Source: Hyaloperonospora brassicae (lineage: Eukaryota > Oomycota > Peronosporomycetes > Peronosporales > Peronosporaceae). Taken from it: DNA of 64,000 bases. The position numbers and the translations under genes were made by a program. How positions within the stretch are numbered: the first letter of the stretch is position 1; the number at the start of each line of letters is the position of its first letter. Shown here in pieces: positions 47,771 through 59,793 of the stretch. Below the pieces are notes generated by a model. That model had not been told where the DNA came from, ran no database searches, and saw only the letters and a program-made list of their open reading frames with translations. Location: assembly GCA_947650285.1 (NCBI GenBank), contig CANTFL010000921.1:124001-188000 (forward strand), in the 5' to 3' direction.

Positions 47771-48490
47771 ATGGAACAGTGTGACGTCATTGACGACTTC
47801 TTTCGTGCAAAGTACGCGGCAGGAATGGTACGTGAAAGCAAATCTGCCCATTCCAAACCGATCTTCTTTGTCAAAAAGCCCAATGGGAAGTGGCGCATTG
47901 TTCATGCTTACACTAAGCTTAATGCGGTCGCCATTCCGGCTCAGGCACCAATACCGAGGAAGGATGATCTTCAGAACAATATGGTGGGATGTACATTGTA
48001 CAGTGCGCTCTACTTAGTCGATGGTTATTACCAACTTTTCGCGCGGGCAAGCGATATTCCGCTGACTGCGGTCAGCATCCGAGCGGTATGCTCTAAGAGT
48101 GGCTTGATATGCCGCAAGGGTTATCAAATACCCCGGCTACATTCAACTGTCTTGTGACACAATTGTTCAGACCTCACAGAGGTTATGCACAGACATACTT
48201 TGATGACATCTTTGTCCATAGTCGTGCTATGAACGGTCGGTCAGATGTGAACAATCACATTGACCATTTACGAGCGGTACTCGAGTGCATGAGCACGAAT
48301 AAGCTGTACGCCAACGCGTCTAAGTGCATCTTTGGTGCATAGGAGGTTCCCGTTTTAGGGTGCTTTATTGGTAAGCGAGGCCTTAGAGCGGATCCTGCTA
48401 AGGTAAAAGCCATAGTTGATTGGCCGGTTACAAAGAACCAAAAGGACTTACGTAAGTGGCTTGGCCTTGCCAATTGCTTGCACAAGTACA
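47771..48490 (+). pseudogene. Gypsy reverse transcriptase
   Basis: First part (47771-48075): FFVKKPNGKWRIVHAYTKLN and LVDGYYQLFARASDIPLTAV. A frameshift near 48080 and a stop where the family has Trp (before EWLDMPQGL) lead to 48109-48342, with MPQGLSNTPATFN and the intact catalytic box YFDDIFVHS. After TAG at 48340-48342 the thumb/connection continues (VLGCFIGKRGLRADPAKV) to a further stop near 48500. Confidence 0.88.
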
Positions 48491-48571
48491 ATGCGAATTA
48501 AGCAGATATGGCCAGGCCATTGACCAATCTCCTTAAAAAGGATGTAGAATGGTGCTGGACTAGCACCGAGC

Positions 48572-49135
48572 ATGTGCTTTTCAAGCATTAAAGAGAGTCT
48601 TCTTCATGCGCCAATCTTGGCTTTGCCCGATCCTGATCGATCTTTCAGTGTCGTCTGTGACGCATCTGACTTTGCCATAGGCAGCGCTCTGTTACAGACA
48701 GATTCTGATGGACGGGAACGCGTAATTGTGTTTGAGTCTCGGCAGCTGAAGGCTTCAGAAAAAAACTATCCTGTTCATGACAAAGAGTTACTTGCAATGA
48801 AGTATGCTCTCGTCAAATTCAGAGTTCATCTGCTTCGCTCTAAGACGTTTGTGATCTATACAGATCATGCGTCACCACGCACTGTGACCCGGACGCCTCA
48901 CCTCTCTCAGAGAATGGCTCGTTGGCTTTTCTTCTTTGACGAATACAACTTCGAGGTGAAGTATAAGCCGGGCAAGCAGAATGATTTGGCTGATGCGTTG
49001 TCACGCAGGCCTGACTTTGAGCTTGCTCATGTTACGACTCTGTCGTCGTCGGTCACTGACTTAATCCGTACGGCATATGCCAAGGATGAACACTGTGTAG
49101 CTCTGCTACGTGCTCTAGGAAGGCAAAGAGTTTAA
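48572..49135 (+). pseudogene. Gypsy RNase H
   Basis: 187 codons with VVCDASDFAIGSALLQ, the YPVHDKELLAMKYAL block, VIYTDHASPRTVT and YKPGKQNDLADALSRRPD, the standard Ty3/Gypsy RNase H order. This piece has no internal stop. Confidence 0.88.
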
Positions 49136-49151
49136 GGACTCGGACATACAA

Positions 49152-50006
49152 TTGTCGGCACGAATAAGTGCAAGGCTGCATCGATATTCGATCGATAAAG
49201 TCCTGTTGTGCAATAGCACGGATGTGGAGGATACCCCTCGCATCGTTGTCCCTCATGATGAGAAGTTGGAGTATCGGATCCTCTATGAGGCACATGATAC
49301 TGCGTTGAGTGGTCATCTCGGTCGTGAGAAGACCTATGGCTCAGTTAGCCAATGCTATTGATGGCTTAAACTATACAAATGGGTGAGCACATATGTTTGT
49401 ACGTGTGAGAGGTTTCAACGGATGAAACCATCACCTCACGCGGCCGCGCCGCTGGCTAGTTTGCCCATACCCAAATGGTTTCGGGAGTCCATCAGTATGG
49501 ACTTCCCGTTCGATTTACCGAAAGATTAGATATGAAATAAGAGTATTGTGGTCTTTGTTGACCGTTTGAGCAAGATGAATCACTGAGCAGCGGTTCCAGA
49601 TACCATTGATGGTGAAGGTACAGCTACGCTTTTTATCGATAGAGTGTTTCGACAACACGGATTGCTGTTGACAATTGTCTCTGATAGAGATCCTCGCTTC
49701 GCTGAGACGTTTTGGAAGTCCATCTTCAAGGTGCTCGGCACACGTTTGGACATGTCCACAGCGGATCATCCGCATACTAGTGGTCAAACCGAGCGAGTGA
49801 ATTGCATCATCGGTGACATCTTGCGCAGTGTTTGCGCTGATACGCCAAAGCGTTGGAGTTCGATGCTCCCTGTCGTTGAGTTTGCGTTTAATAACGCCGT
49901 GCATGCCTCCACCGGCTACACACCGTTTTATGTGAATAGTCTCACACACCCTCGCGTTCCGCTAATAACGCTACCACTGCGTGGTTCAGGGCTTGGTGGG
50001 GGATGA
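49152..50006 (+). pseudogene. Gypsy integrase
   Basis: Zinc-binding N-terminus: HDTALSGHLGREKT and, after a TGA-type stop (49360s), the CxxC region in CTCERFQ. Catalytic core: FVDRLSKMNH, IVSDRDPRFAETFWKS and TSGQTERVNCIIGD, so the DDE residues are present in broken frames. It continues into ASTGYTPFYVNSLTHPR, then shifts frame near 49980. Confidence 0.85.
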
Positions 50007-50450
50007 TATGGCCAATCGGCTTGCTGATATCAGCCCTGCTACTGTTCAAAAACAGGTAAGCGAGTTTCTCGCAACGCAATTGAATGTCTTACGACATGCG
50101 CGTGACGCACTGACTGATAGCCAAGACAAGCAGAAGGAACAAGCTGATGCTAAAGGCAGAGGTTGTATTAAACGTTATGAGGTCGGAGACCAAGTTCTAC
50201 TCAATGCTAAAAACCAACCTACAAATGTAGTGTCCTGCTGTCTTCAAGACAAAGTTGCGCCCGCGCTTCATTGGACCATTCACGATCGTCGCAAAGAAGG
50301 GACTTGCGTATACGCTCAACCTTCCGCGCAAACTGCGCACATACACCGTGTTCTACGTTGGTTTGCTTAAGCCGTATCGGGATCTGTCCCACGTGAACTG
50401 GGAGGCGCTTGCGCCGGGTAGGTTGGCCTTGCTATCAGTTGCTAAATCCG
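49981..50450 (+). pseudogene. Gypsy integrase C-terminal region
   Basis: Continuation in two frames: ALTDSQDKQKEQADAKGRG and YEVGDQVLLNAKN (49981-50240), then RFIGPFTIVAKKGLAYTLNL (50261-50320), the GPF module of Gypsy integrases, followed by FYVGLLKPY. Confidence 0.8.
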
Positions 50451-50627
50451 TATCAGGAGGTCAAGCTGATCCTCCATCCGGGCTTGGCTCAACTCCAACG
50501 CCTGGACACGGGCTCGCATCGCGTCAAACGCACTCTGGGTCTTACTTAATGTCTCACGGAGACCACTCATCTCAAGAAGCATTTTCCTCATGCTCCTCCT
50601 TCGGTATACCGACCACCTCCGACGCTG

Positions 50628-50801
50628 CTCGATGAGAAAGGGAACTGCCAGTTCCATGTGGAGCGGCTCCTAAAAAGACGTCGTCGTCAGGGTCAATACC
50701 AGTATCTGGTGAAGTGGCGAGGGTACCCGGAGTCGGAGAACTCGTGGGAGTTTGAGACACCCCTTCGGCAGGATTGCCCATACACCGTTGATGTTTTTTG
50801 A
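50628..50801 (+). pseudogene. Chromodomain at the end of Gypsy pol
   Basis: Frame of 57 codons ending in TGA at 50799-50801. FHVERLLKRRRRQGQYQYLV, KWRGYPESENSWEF is a chromodomain with its aromatic residues in place. In chromoviruses this domain directs integration to chromatin carrying particular histone marks, which suits insertion in repeat-rich DNA. Confidence 0.88.
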
Positions 50802-50838
50802 AACCGTGGCAGGGGTCATCCCTCGACCGAGATCGCTT

Positions 50839-51564
50839 CTAACCAATAGTGGTGGAGGCAGGTGGGTAGCTAAGTACCGCTTGACCAACACCCACATCAG
50901 TCGGCACAGCCTGAGCATAGCGTGTGCGAGTTTTCAACTGACCTCTGGCCTTGAGCTTGGCGTAATCATACCGAAGCTTTCGTTCTAGATGAACATCTGC
51001 CACATCGGCACTTGCTCTAAGAGCTAACACGCTGCTGAGGTGTCGCTTCGGATGCACCCAGCGAACAAAAGCGTTGTCTTCCTCCTACGAAGATTCGCCT
51101 GCGAATAAGTGGATGGGTATACCCTTCATCGGTGGAACCGGTGCACCCCGTTCTTGCGTGTCAAGTCGCAACTTGTATTGACTTTGAGTCGTCAATTGGG
51201 GTTGCAGGTACCTCTCATAAAGTGCCTGTCAACTCGCCACCTCATCAGAAGATGTTGGCTCAGCGCCAATGGACCACGTTGCCAAAGAACGACCTATCGT
51301 TTGGCGTATACGCTCTTCCACATTGAGTGGTGTGATCAGATAGCCACGACGACCCTCAAGGGTTGCAGCAAGCTGCATACGGCGCTGAGCGCTCTCCTCT
51401 TGTTGGATAGCCAACTCTTGTTGCTCATCGAGCGGAGTAGTGACGATGGCATCGCCCACAAGAAGTGTTTGATGCGGCACCGATGGCGTGTTGGCTTCGC
51501 CACGCTCGGCAAATGGTTTCGGTGCAATATGAGGCGCTGCCTCTTGCACTGGTGAGTCGGACAT
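50839..51564 (-). pseudogene. Antisense ORF between Gypsy pol and 3' LTR
   Basis: On the minus strand a single frame runs from ATG at 51564 to TAG at 50839, about 241 codons, with only two stops inside (TGA 51229-51231 and TAG near 51108). The translation looks like protein: Gln/Glu-rich helix (DEQQELAIQQEESAQRRMQL), GRRGYLITPLNVEERIRQT, APVPPMKGIPIHLFAGE, DNAFVRWVHPKRHLSS, ERKLRYDYAKLKARGQLKTR. No family recognised. Both stops fit single C-to-T changes from Arg/Gln codons. Antisense frames at this position are known from some plant Ty3 elements; homology is not shown here. Confidence 0.5.
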
Positions 51565-51776
51565 TGTCCTCTCGTCACCATGGATATCGGTATTGCTACC
51601 AAATCCACATCCACATCGATGCCAAGGTAAGACGAGAGAGTCGAGGACTCATGGGGTGGCGATGCCAAGGTGTTTTGTGTTTTGCCAACCGTGAGGTTGA
51701 AGCGCACACACACCGTCCTCTTCGAGGAAAGAATTCGATTGACGTTTTGTGGAAACGTCAGTCTGGTGGGGGAGGG

Positions 51777-52310
51777 TGTAACGGGGTTACACGTCGACTG
51801 GTAGTCGACAATAGGTGTGGTACACACAAGGGATGGGATCCCCTTTAAAGTAATATTCGAACACAAGTATCAATTGTTGAAGACTGATGTCTGTCAACCA
51901 TTGATTACGAGATCTTTTAATAGGTTTATTTAGGACATAAGTGAGTAGGTCATTTACTTTGTTCTAAGGTGTTCTTTCAGGTTAAAAGAAGAAATAAAAT
52001 TCAGTTCCCATTTTGATCAACAAAAGACACGTGCCTCTCTGAAGCGTCTTGTGATCGTAAGGAAGTAGCAACGCCTTGCTAAGGCAGCTACTCCTTGTGC
52101 ACTTAGTGCGATCGATTCTTTGAATCGTTTGGTCCTCCTGGAACAGGGACCGTAAGTTCTTTGAGCTTGTTGACTCTTTGAGTCGGGTTCTTTGAACCAC
52201 CTTTTAGCTCTCGGAGCTGTTGACTCTTTGAGTCGGGTTCGTAGAACCAAAGTTGCTCGTAAGAGCGTTAAGTCTTCCTCTGACTAAAGGAGCTGTGTAG
52301 CTCCGCTACA
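51777..52310 (+). repeat. Gypsy 3' LTR
   Basis: 534 bp, begins TGTAACGGGGTTACACG and ends GCTACA, followed by CTGTT. Its last 343 bases are identical to the 5' LTR. Confidence 0.95.
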
Positions 52311-52831
52311 CTGTTCCTTGTCGACGTACAGTTGCCAAGTTTTGAAATTGAAATGTGGTAGAGGTGTGATTTCACCAAGTTCTTGACGCAGCTTAGTTTT
52401 GGATGTGCAAGATGAAGTAGAACCAAGCTCTCGATTGATAAAGTCACTATGCTGTCTCAGATTCCAACGCCACATCGCTTGTGTTTGTGCACAATGCGCC
52501 TCCCACAAAAATGCTCATGCACAAATTTACGCCTCGTAGAACGAACGAATTTGGGTGCAAATGGCCCAAATTTGTTGCTATGCCTGATTTTGTTCATCGT
52601 TGATCACGTTTTCAAGTTCCCCACCCTATCACATTTACTCATACCTCGGAATTTCCTACCGCTGCTTCTGCTTGTGCTTATTAACTAAGGAGCTCAGCCA
52701 GCCTTGCTTCATACCCTAACGGTTGATCACAACAGTATCGCACTTACGAGTAGAGGGACACTCAGGCTGACAAAAAATGTACCAAGGTAGTTACACTGTT
52801 ACTGTACCACGGTTTCATAGTCATGTCATGC

Positions 52832-52894
52832 GATTCGTACGGCGAGAATGTCTAGCCCGTCATGACTTATAAATTGTGTCTCGCCGTACGAATC
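52832..52894. repeat. Perfect 16-bp inverted repeat
   Basis: GATTCGTACGGCGAGA (52832-52847) and its reverse complement (52879-52894) flank a 31-base loop. The pairing continues outward after one mismatch. It is GC-richer than its AT-rich surroundings. Confidence 0.85.
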
Positions 52895-54913
52895 ACGCTG
52901 AGTGCCCAGGTTGCCGGCTTCTGTTGTCCTTACATTAAAGTTATCGTGAGCTTAGTAATGAAGTCAGTACAAGATTATGTTAAAATTACAAGGGCGGTAT
53001 CAAGTACAGCTTGCATTAGAAAATACAATTAGGCTTACTAAATTAGCATGGACAGATAGATAAGGTATTGAATCAATCTCTTGTTCACTAAGTGCACATT
53101 TCGGAGGCTATTTATAAACCGTATGGTGGTATATTACCTAAATAAAGCCGAATTTTAAATGCATCATTGGGTGCTAATTTGTTATATCCTAGCTCACATC
53201 TCGAGTGGTGGATACCTTTATAGGGAGAATCAAGCCTACTAATGTAGAAATCACGGTCCTAATTATCTAAAGTTTCTAGTGTTTAATGTACATCCTTGAG
53301 ATACATCCCGCTGTGAGCGAATATATTTGCGTACGTTGAGGTAAATTTTACGCTCAAAACCACATACGAAGGAGCTTGAGCATATTTTTCTGCGACTTCG
53401 AATGCGCTAGTGCGCTGATGGGATTCACCTATCGACACTACAACGTCAGAACACCCGATGACGCAATCGATTAGCATCAGTGGCTGATGGAGCTGCTAAC
53501 AACTTATATCGCTTCGGTGTGCGTATTCTAAACTTATGTTAATAATTATATTTAACTGTACACCTGAAGCCTTAGGTCGGCCTTGTACAAGTAGCAGGTC
53601 CCAAGTAAAACATTTGATCACGGTACAAATGCTCATTTGGCAATGCTTGTACATGTTGATGCGCCAAAACTGACCGCGTAATGCTATTAGGCCTAATTGC
53701 TTTTGGAAATAATTGTATGCCAGCGGAGATAGCAGCACTTCACTGTTTGCGCCTTCGATGAAGTCACAAGCATGCGAGGATGTATAGCATTCGTTTCACA
53801 AATCCAGAATAGCAATCGGTCCTTTATACCTGCTATAAGATTTAGTCGTGCGCCTCGGAAAGTCGAAAAGGGGGTAGGAACTTAATCTTTATACTAATTG
53901 CACAGCTGTCGACGACGCAACCTTTAGAATTTCGTAATGCAATGTATCGCGTATTACAAATCGAATTTGTTTTTATAATTTTTGATACAAGAATAATAAG
54001 CTGTACGAAGCGGTCACCAATCAACAATTTTTGGTATGCAATTTGAATCTTGTCATGTGCTCGATTATTCACGGACAACTTCTCCGAATGGGTCTCCTCC
54101 TATTTTATTGTCAGAAAGTGAATGAAGACTCGCACCACGGTCGGATATTAAATTTTAAATTATATTTTCCAATAGAACACGAATACTACTTCTTTAAACT
54201 GTAGATAGCCGAAAGGCTAATAAGGGGGCCCATCGTCCTTAATTTCGCCGCGCACAACTTACCGCAGTATTCAATAGTCGGGATCGCCAAGTGTGTCACC
54301 GATGTACATAGAATCTCCAATACTAGTTTTCTATAATCTCCTCCACTTCAAGATGCTGAAAAGCTAGGTCGAAGCAAGCTTCCAGAAGCCACCACATACG
54401 ACCAAGTCAATTCAATTATAAGTAATTTACTTTCTGTGCGAGCTAACTTTTTATACCAGTTACTGATATATTTTGTAATTGATTTATTTTACAATCGTTA
54501 CTAATATTATTACGTTTTGCATAAACTTTAAGTCAGTATGAGATTCTCTCACTAACCAATCTATGTTATGCAGAATATATTGATCAAAAGAGGGTTGCTA
54601 CTACCTGAAAGAAAAAAGCTTTTATCAATAACATGAGAAGTGAGTTGCGACTTTCAGGCTCACCCAGTATCAGCCGATGACCGTTACATTTTACTGCAAT
54701 TACAACCCCAATAAGCTACATTGTACATCAGATAAAAGGTCTTACAGTTAACATAGAATGTATATGTGATGCGCCTCAATGGAAGATCTAAATGAGCCGT
54801 AGAGCCTTCAGCGTCAGAAGGTACGTTACCTATCGAACGAATAAACACGTGACACTCCGAAAAGAATATCGATATATCATTGAGATGGTATATTACTAGA
54901 CTTACACTTTAGA

Positions 54914-54937
54914 ATATATATATATATATATATATGC
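54914..54937. repeat. (AT)n microsatellite
   Basis: Twenty-four bases of uninterrupted AT dinucleotide repeat. Confidence 0.9.
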
Positions 54938-57900
54938 TCACGCTGTTATTTTATTCAATATTTTATGCAATTCTCACACTCCCACACGGTATATGCATAT
55001 GCGTTACAAACTTGTAGGTGTAATAAAGAAACACATTACAAAAAACTTGTTGTACGCGAGACAATTAATAGAGACGATCTTCTTACCTTCCTTACCTGAT
55101 GTCATCAAAACGTGGTTGTGCTCGCGCTACTTTACTATATGAGCGCATTCATCGACGGTCTGTAGTACCAAATTGATCAAGAACAATCGATCGTCTCGAG
55201 TGATGCTAAAAGATCGCCCCCAAAATTATGCACTCGCCAACCTATCGGCCCCATTAAAGCGATTTCGTCAGACAGCTGAGCGAGGGAGAGTTCTTTGGCC
55301 TTTCAAGATGACGCTCTGAGTTCTTCATTGGGCAACCGAGTATAAACTGGTGAATATTGTTTCATACAAGGCATTCAACACTCGTTGCCAGATAGGCATA
55401 ATATCCATTAAAGTCGGCCTATACACAGCAACGGGTTTACAGGGAGAGAGCTTCGGGTGGCATGGCGCAGTTCAGCTCATCTTGAACTGCAATCGTACTA
55501 GCACGAATTAAAAGTTAATACATCACACATATAAGGGCAAGGAGAGACATGTCGTAATGAGCAGCGATTTCGCAAGTGGTAATTCTTGTCATTAAACGCT
55601 TTTACAGAGGGCAGATATGACGTCTTAAATTGTGATGGGCTAATTGTGTTAACTTCAACACCAAACAAAATTTAATGGAGAGAAAAATTGGTTCCAACTG
55701 TCAACCACTTCCGACCATTAACTACTTTCTGTATTTGATAGAGTGTGTTGACGTTAAGGTCAACTAGGCCGGAATAAATTCTGCGCCTAATAAAGAATAT
55801 AAAGATCTCGGTAGTGACAGCTAATCATGAACTTGCTTTATTTGTAACGATGATAACATTTTTTCCTCGAGGGCATAGATCCAGCACTGACTGTAATGAC
55901 TTTTATTTGATATGGTGAGTCAGTCTTGTGATTTACGAATCATGAGTAACATTGTCAAAATATTTGATTTGTTGTAATAGGCACATGTTACTAATAAGGT
56001 TCGACCCATCCCGTTAAGCGTGATATACAAGCACGCTTAAGAAATTATTTCATGAGAGTGAGAGATTAGTATTTATCAACACGTTCACTCGGACTGTTAC
56101 CCGCCATGTCGTTGTAGCCGTAAATACATTAATTGTGCCTTATTTGCAGATTGCATATGTATGCAAAAAACTGTCCAGTATTATTTAGGCACAGATATTC
56201 TAGTGCGGCAAGGAAAATAAAATTCTGTTTGCTTTCACTACCTATCTCACAAATTGATGGTAACATGATCCGCTGATGTCATCCAATTCGATGACCAAAG
56301 TTTTATGAAACAGTGTTGCATGTTGTCAGATCGTTAAAGATGAGTCTCGCTTTCTTATGGCTTCGGTTTTTTTCGATGATGCGAGCTTATGTTGATCAAT
56401 ATAAGCATTGTTGCGTGTGCATATAGGTGGTAACGTATTTTTGAGACGACCGTCACAGGCGAAAATAACGTAATGAAATGTTACGAGCTACTGCGCACCT
56501 TCACTATTCACTGATCTGCGTCTGACCTATTTACTAATGGCTATAGAGGCCTGATGTTCAAATTGGTTAACAAAGATTAAAAAGGTTGCCGAAAGTGAAG
56601 CATTGATAGATTGTGTCTCCATGTCGATCCGTGAACAATATATGCATGGTTAAAACAATGTCCAGCTCAGGTTCGTTGTTGACTAAGACAAAAATTGTGA
56701 GCAAACTACGATCTGGAACAGAGGAGACACGAAATTTCATTTGGCTGTATAAGAATTCGCTACATCATGTTTCTTACAGTTAATTCATCTCGCGTACAAT
56801 GCGATTCATTTTCTAGCTAAGGTCCCTGACTCAGACATTGGATTCACTGAATACGACCTCTTAAACTGCTAAATGTGCTTTTAAGTCAAAGAAACACAAA
56901 CAAAACGACCGCTGAAGAATTATTGGTAGACCTCACCGATTAAAAGGATCGGAGACGCACATTGCAAAAAATAATAATGGACCCATCGAACGACGAGACA
57001 TACTCAACGTAGCAACTAATATAAGGATACCGGGCTGGAGGGATATCATAGGCTCTTGCGCTGCAAAGTTCCAACAGAACGATGTCCGGAAGATCGTCAA
57101 ATCACCCGGATGAAGGACGTCGCCACGCACCCACAGCGCAGCGACGTTCGGGTATTCCATGGCGAGTTGTCGCTATCCAGATGCACAACGGATCGGCCGT
57201 GCAGCGGATCGTCTACGACTAAGAAGTACCAGGGCTCGAATGCTTGACCACACCATTTGTCCGCATGGTGGAGGCAATGGCGGCAGCATTACGTCTTCAA
57301 CTACATACTCACGAGATACACAGGCACAGGAAGTAGCGAAACGAATCTTGAACGTCCTGATCCAACAACATCGAATCCGGGCAATTTATTCACCGAAAAT
57401 TGTACTTACCCTCATCTAAGCACCCCACCGGCCGAATCAGCACCGAGAAGAAATCGAGTTCAGCCCTCCCCCTCAAACAGGGCAAGAAAACTCCGTTCGC
57501 ATCAACAGACGCTTTCGGAACGAGCTTTTCTAACGTCATCGCGTGATAATCACCTAGGATGGTGATCTGATGAGGATGGCGTAAAGCATGCTTTTACCAA
57601 CCCACGCCTCCCGCTAGTGGCATCGCTTGCATCTCGTCAGCAGATGGAGAGGGTGGTCGCGACCTGCTGATTATGCTGGAGGCTAAACGACGCGATTACA
57701 ACTTCTTCCAGCAAAGCCATACCAACTGCATTCTACACGAAAACCTGTCACGCTTGAGCACCGCAATGAATTGTATTACGATAGGCACCGAATGACATGC
57801 AGATTTACAAAGGCTCACAACTGTCTATGGACAGGAAGGAGCTGGACTACGTGACACTTTTCCCTTATCCTAGCAGGGGTGGGCATGACGCAGGTGGATC

Positions 57901-58086
57901 CACCGTCGTCTGGAAATTGTATATCGGTTGCGTTAGCGCAGGTGGTAGCCGTGCTTCTCTGTTGCGATCGCAAGTTTGCTACCAGGGACTACTCGATCAT
58001 TCAGCCACGCACATGCGCCATTTAGCGCGGAGATCAAAGCATCGACTGGAGGATGATGCCGCCAATCAAATCGAAACAAAAACCAT

Positions 58087-58965
58087 TTTCATCCATTTTG
58101 TATCAGATGTGAGCTCGCAATTGTTGCACACTAGTCACGGAGGAGCAAGACGCAGTGTGAAAGCAGGCGAGCCTAGTTTGCTCTAGCACCAAAAAAAGAG
58201 CGGCTCGGATAGAGGCCGAGGGCACTTCTGTGAGGTGCTACGAGTGTGGGTGTAGCTATCGAAATCAAGCCAAAGTGATCGCTGCTATCAAAAGAAAGTC
58301 GAAGTGGTCGTAGCTACCGATATGAAGAATGGCCGGTGCTCAACCCATTGGCAGCCAGTCAATTGTCCAGTCCTTTTTGATTGGCTCTTTCGCAAAACCA
58401 TTCGAATAAAAGGGTGCTGCCAAATACGTGTGGACCACTGCGTTAACCAAAGTCCGAGGTGCTGGTCTCGGGACGGCGGGATCGGACTCACTTTGTCACT
58501 GGTTGAAGCTTCAGTGCCTCTGACTTTGTCACTTATTAAAGCTTCGCTGCCGCTGGCGCTGACTCTGACCCTTTTTTGCTATCGCCCATAGAGCGCACAT
58601 ACGACTACTGCAAGAGCGCGTATCTGACACGTTTATTCTCACAAGAGAGTCATATATAGTGCGTGTTAAACATGCGACTTGGTGCCACCAAAGCACTAAC
58701 GACAAAATCGTGTACGCGCACCATCTCTTCATTGATCAGAAGATGCTGAGTCAAACGAAATGCCATCGTTGATACGCAAGAACGGACACTAAGGCGCGTA
58801 AAATACACGCTTACCCTCGAGCAGTTGATGTGCGCGCTCGTGCATGTTTCGCATGACGCGCACCTCACACAAAAAATAGCAAGCCAATACTGAATGCCTC
58901 ATTCGTTTATTGTTCGCCAGCGCACAATCAATCCTCTAGCAGCAAAACAATCACTTCCTTGTCAC
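58087..58965. repeat. Repeat R1, copy B
   Basis: Uninterrupted copy of the repeat that surrounds the Copia element and the solo LTR. Matching blocks appear in the same order and orientation as copy A parts 1-3, with roughly 70-80 percent identity by eye. No coding capacity seen. It may be a solo LTR or a non-autonomous element; clear ends were not determined. Confidence 0.7.
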
Positions 58966-59793
58966 CCGGTCTGCACGTCTCAGCCGCAAGGTGATCTTCT
59001 GAAAAATTCATGCCACCCTATGCCCATTCAGTGCACAAGTAGTGGTTGTTCCATGTTGTGCGGCGCAGACTTTTGTGCTGGTCGTAAGACTGACCTGTCC
59101 GTCCACATGCACACATTACTTGATCCATCGAAAGGGCCTTTTGCGAGTTAGTGTCATCCCGATGGGTTGGCTGATCGTGTCGTCATTTGGTTGACGCAGC
59201 ACTTTGGAAGCGGCCTGGAGTTGGCTATTGCAAAGACCAGCGCAACTTCCTGACAGAATGACTAGAAAAGGTCGTAATGACATTTACGTGGACGCGCTCC
59301 AGTCCTTTGGCGATCAATTGCACAACGGAATCGACTGAGCATTGAAAGCACCAATCGGCAAATCGATAGACAAAGTTTGGAATTCTTGGGGGTCTCATTT
59401 CCAAGAGATGGGGGCCGGCCGATCGCTAAGTGACATATAAGTTGGGGTCCGAGATTCCGTCAGCCCAACGCCGTTCGGGTGCTTGTGCAATGGATATGTA
59501 TGTTCAACCAGGCAGTCGTCGGGGTCAACGCGAAAGAGCAGCACCCGTATAGCATGTAACGTTAACATGTCTCGGCAGCAACAAGAGCTTCCCATCATCG
59601 AGAATTGCACCTCTATCTACCTCGATGACCGGTCGTGGCACGAATTTTCCTCCATTTAGACTGCGCACAACGACCAGTATCGAAACGCTCAGCACTTTGT
59701 CGGCGGCCATATTCATGCACACTTCGTGAATAAACACGTAAGGCTAGTAACATTGCACCGCTTTCAACGTCTATTCTGAACCACATCAACGAC
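58966..59793. other. Gene-free stretch before the AAGAB-type gene
   Basis: No supported gene; short frames only. The right end is the 3' flank of the minus-strand gene that follows. Confidence 0.5.

Larger units (their letters stand above)
44605..52310 (+). mobile_element. Ty3/Gypsy chromodomain LTR retrotransposon, decayed
   Basis: 7706 bp between two 534-bp LTRs. The order gag, protease, reverse transcriptase, RNase H, integrase, chromodomain identifies a Ty3/Gypsy chromovirus-type element. The flanks are CCGTT (44600-44604) and CTGTT (52311-52315), a target-site duplication with one C/T difference. The coding part has many frameshifts and stops. An antisense frame lies between pol and the 3' LTR. 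The LTRs carry a remarkable hairpin array. Confidence 0.93.
52311..58086. other. AT-rich gene desert
   Basis: Dense stops in all frames up to about 57 kb; no recognised gene. From 57.0 to 58.1 kb the base composition is more balanced and frames of 75-130 codons appear (57257-57565 and 57797-58186, plus) without family features. It contains the inverted repeat at 52832-52894 and an (AT)n run at 54914-54937. Confidence 0.6.
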
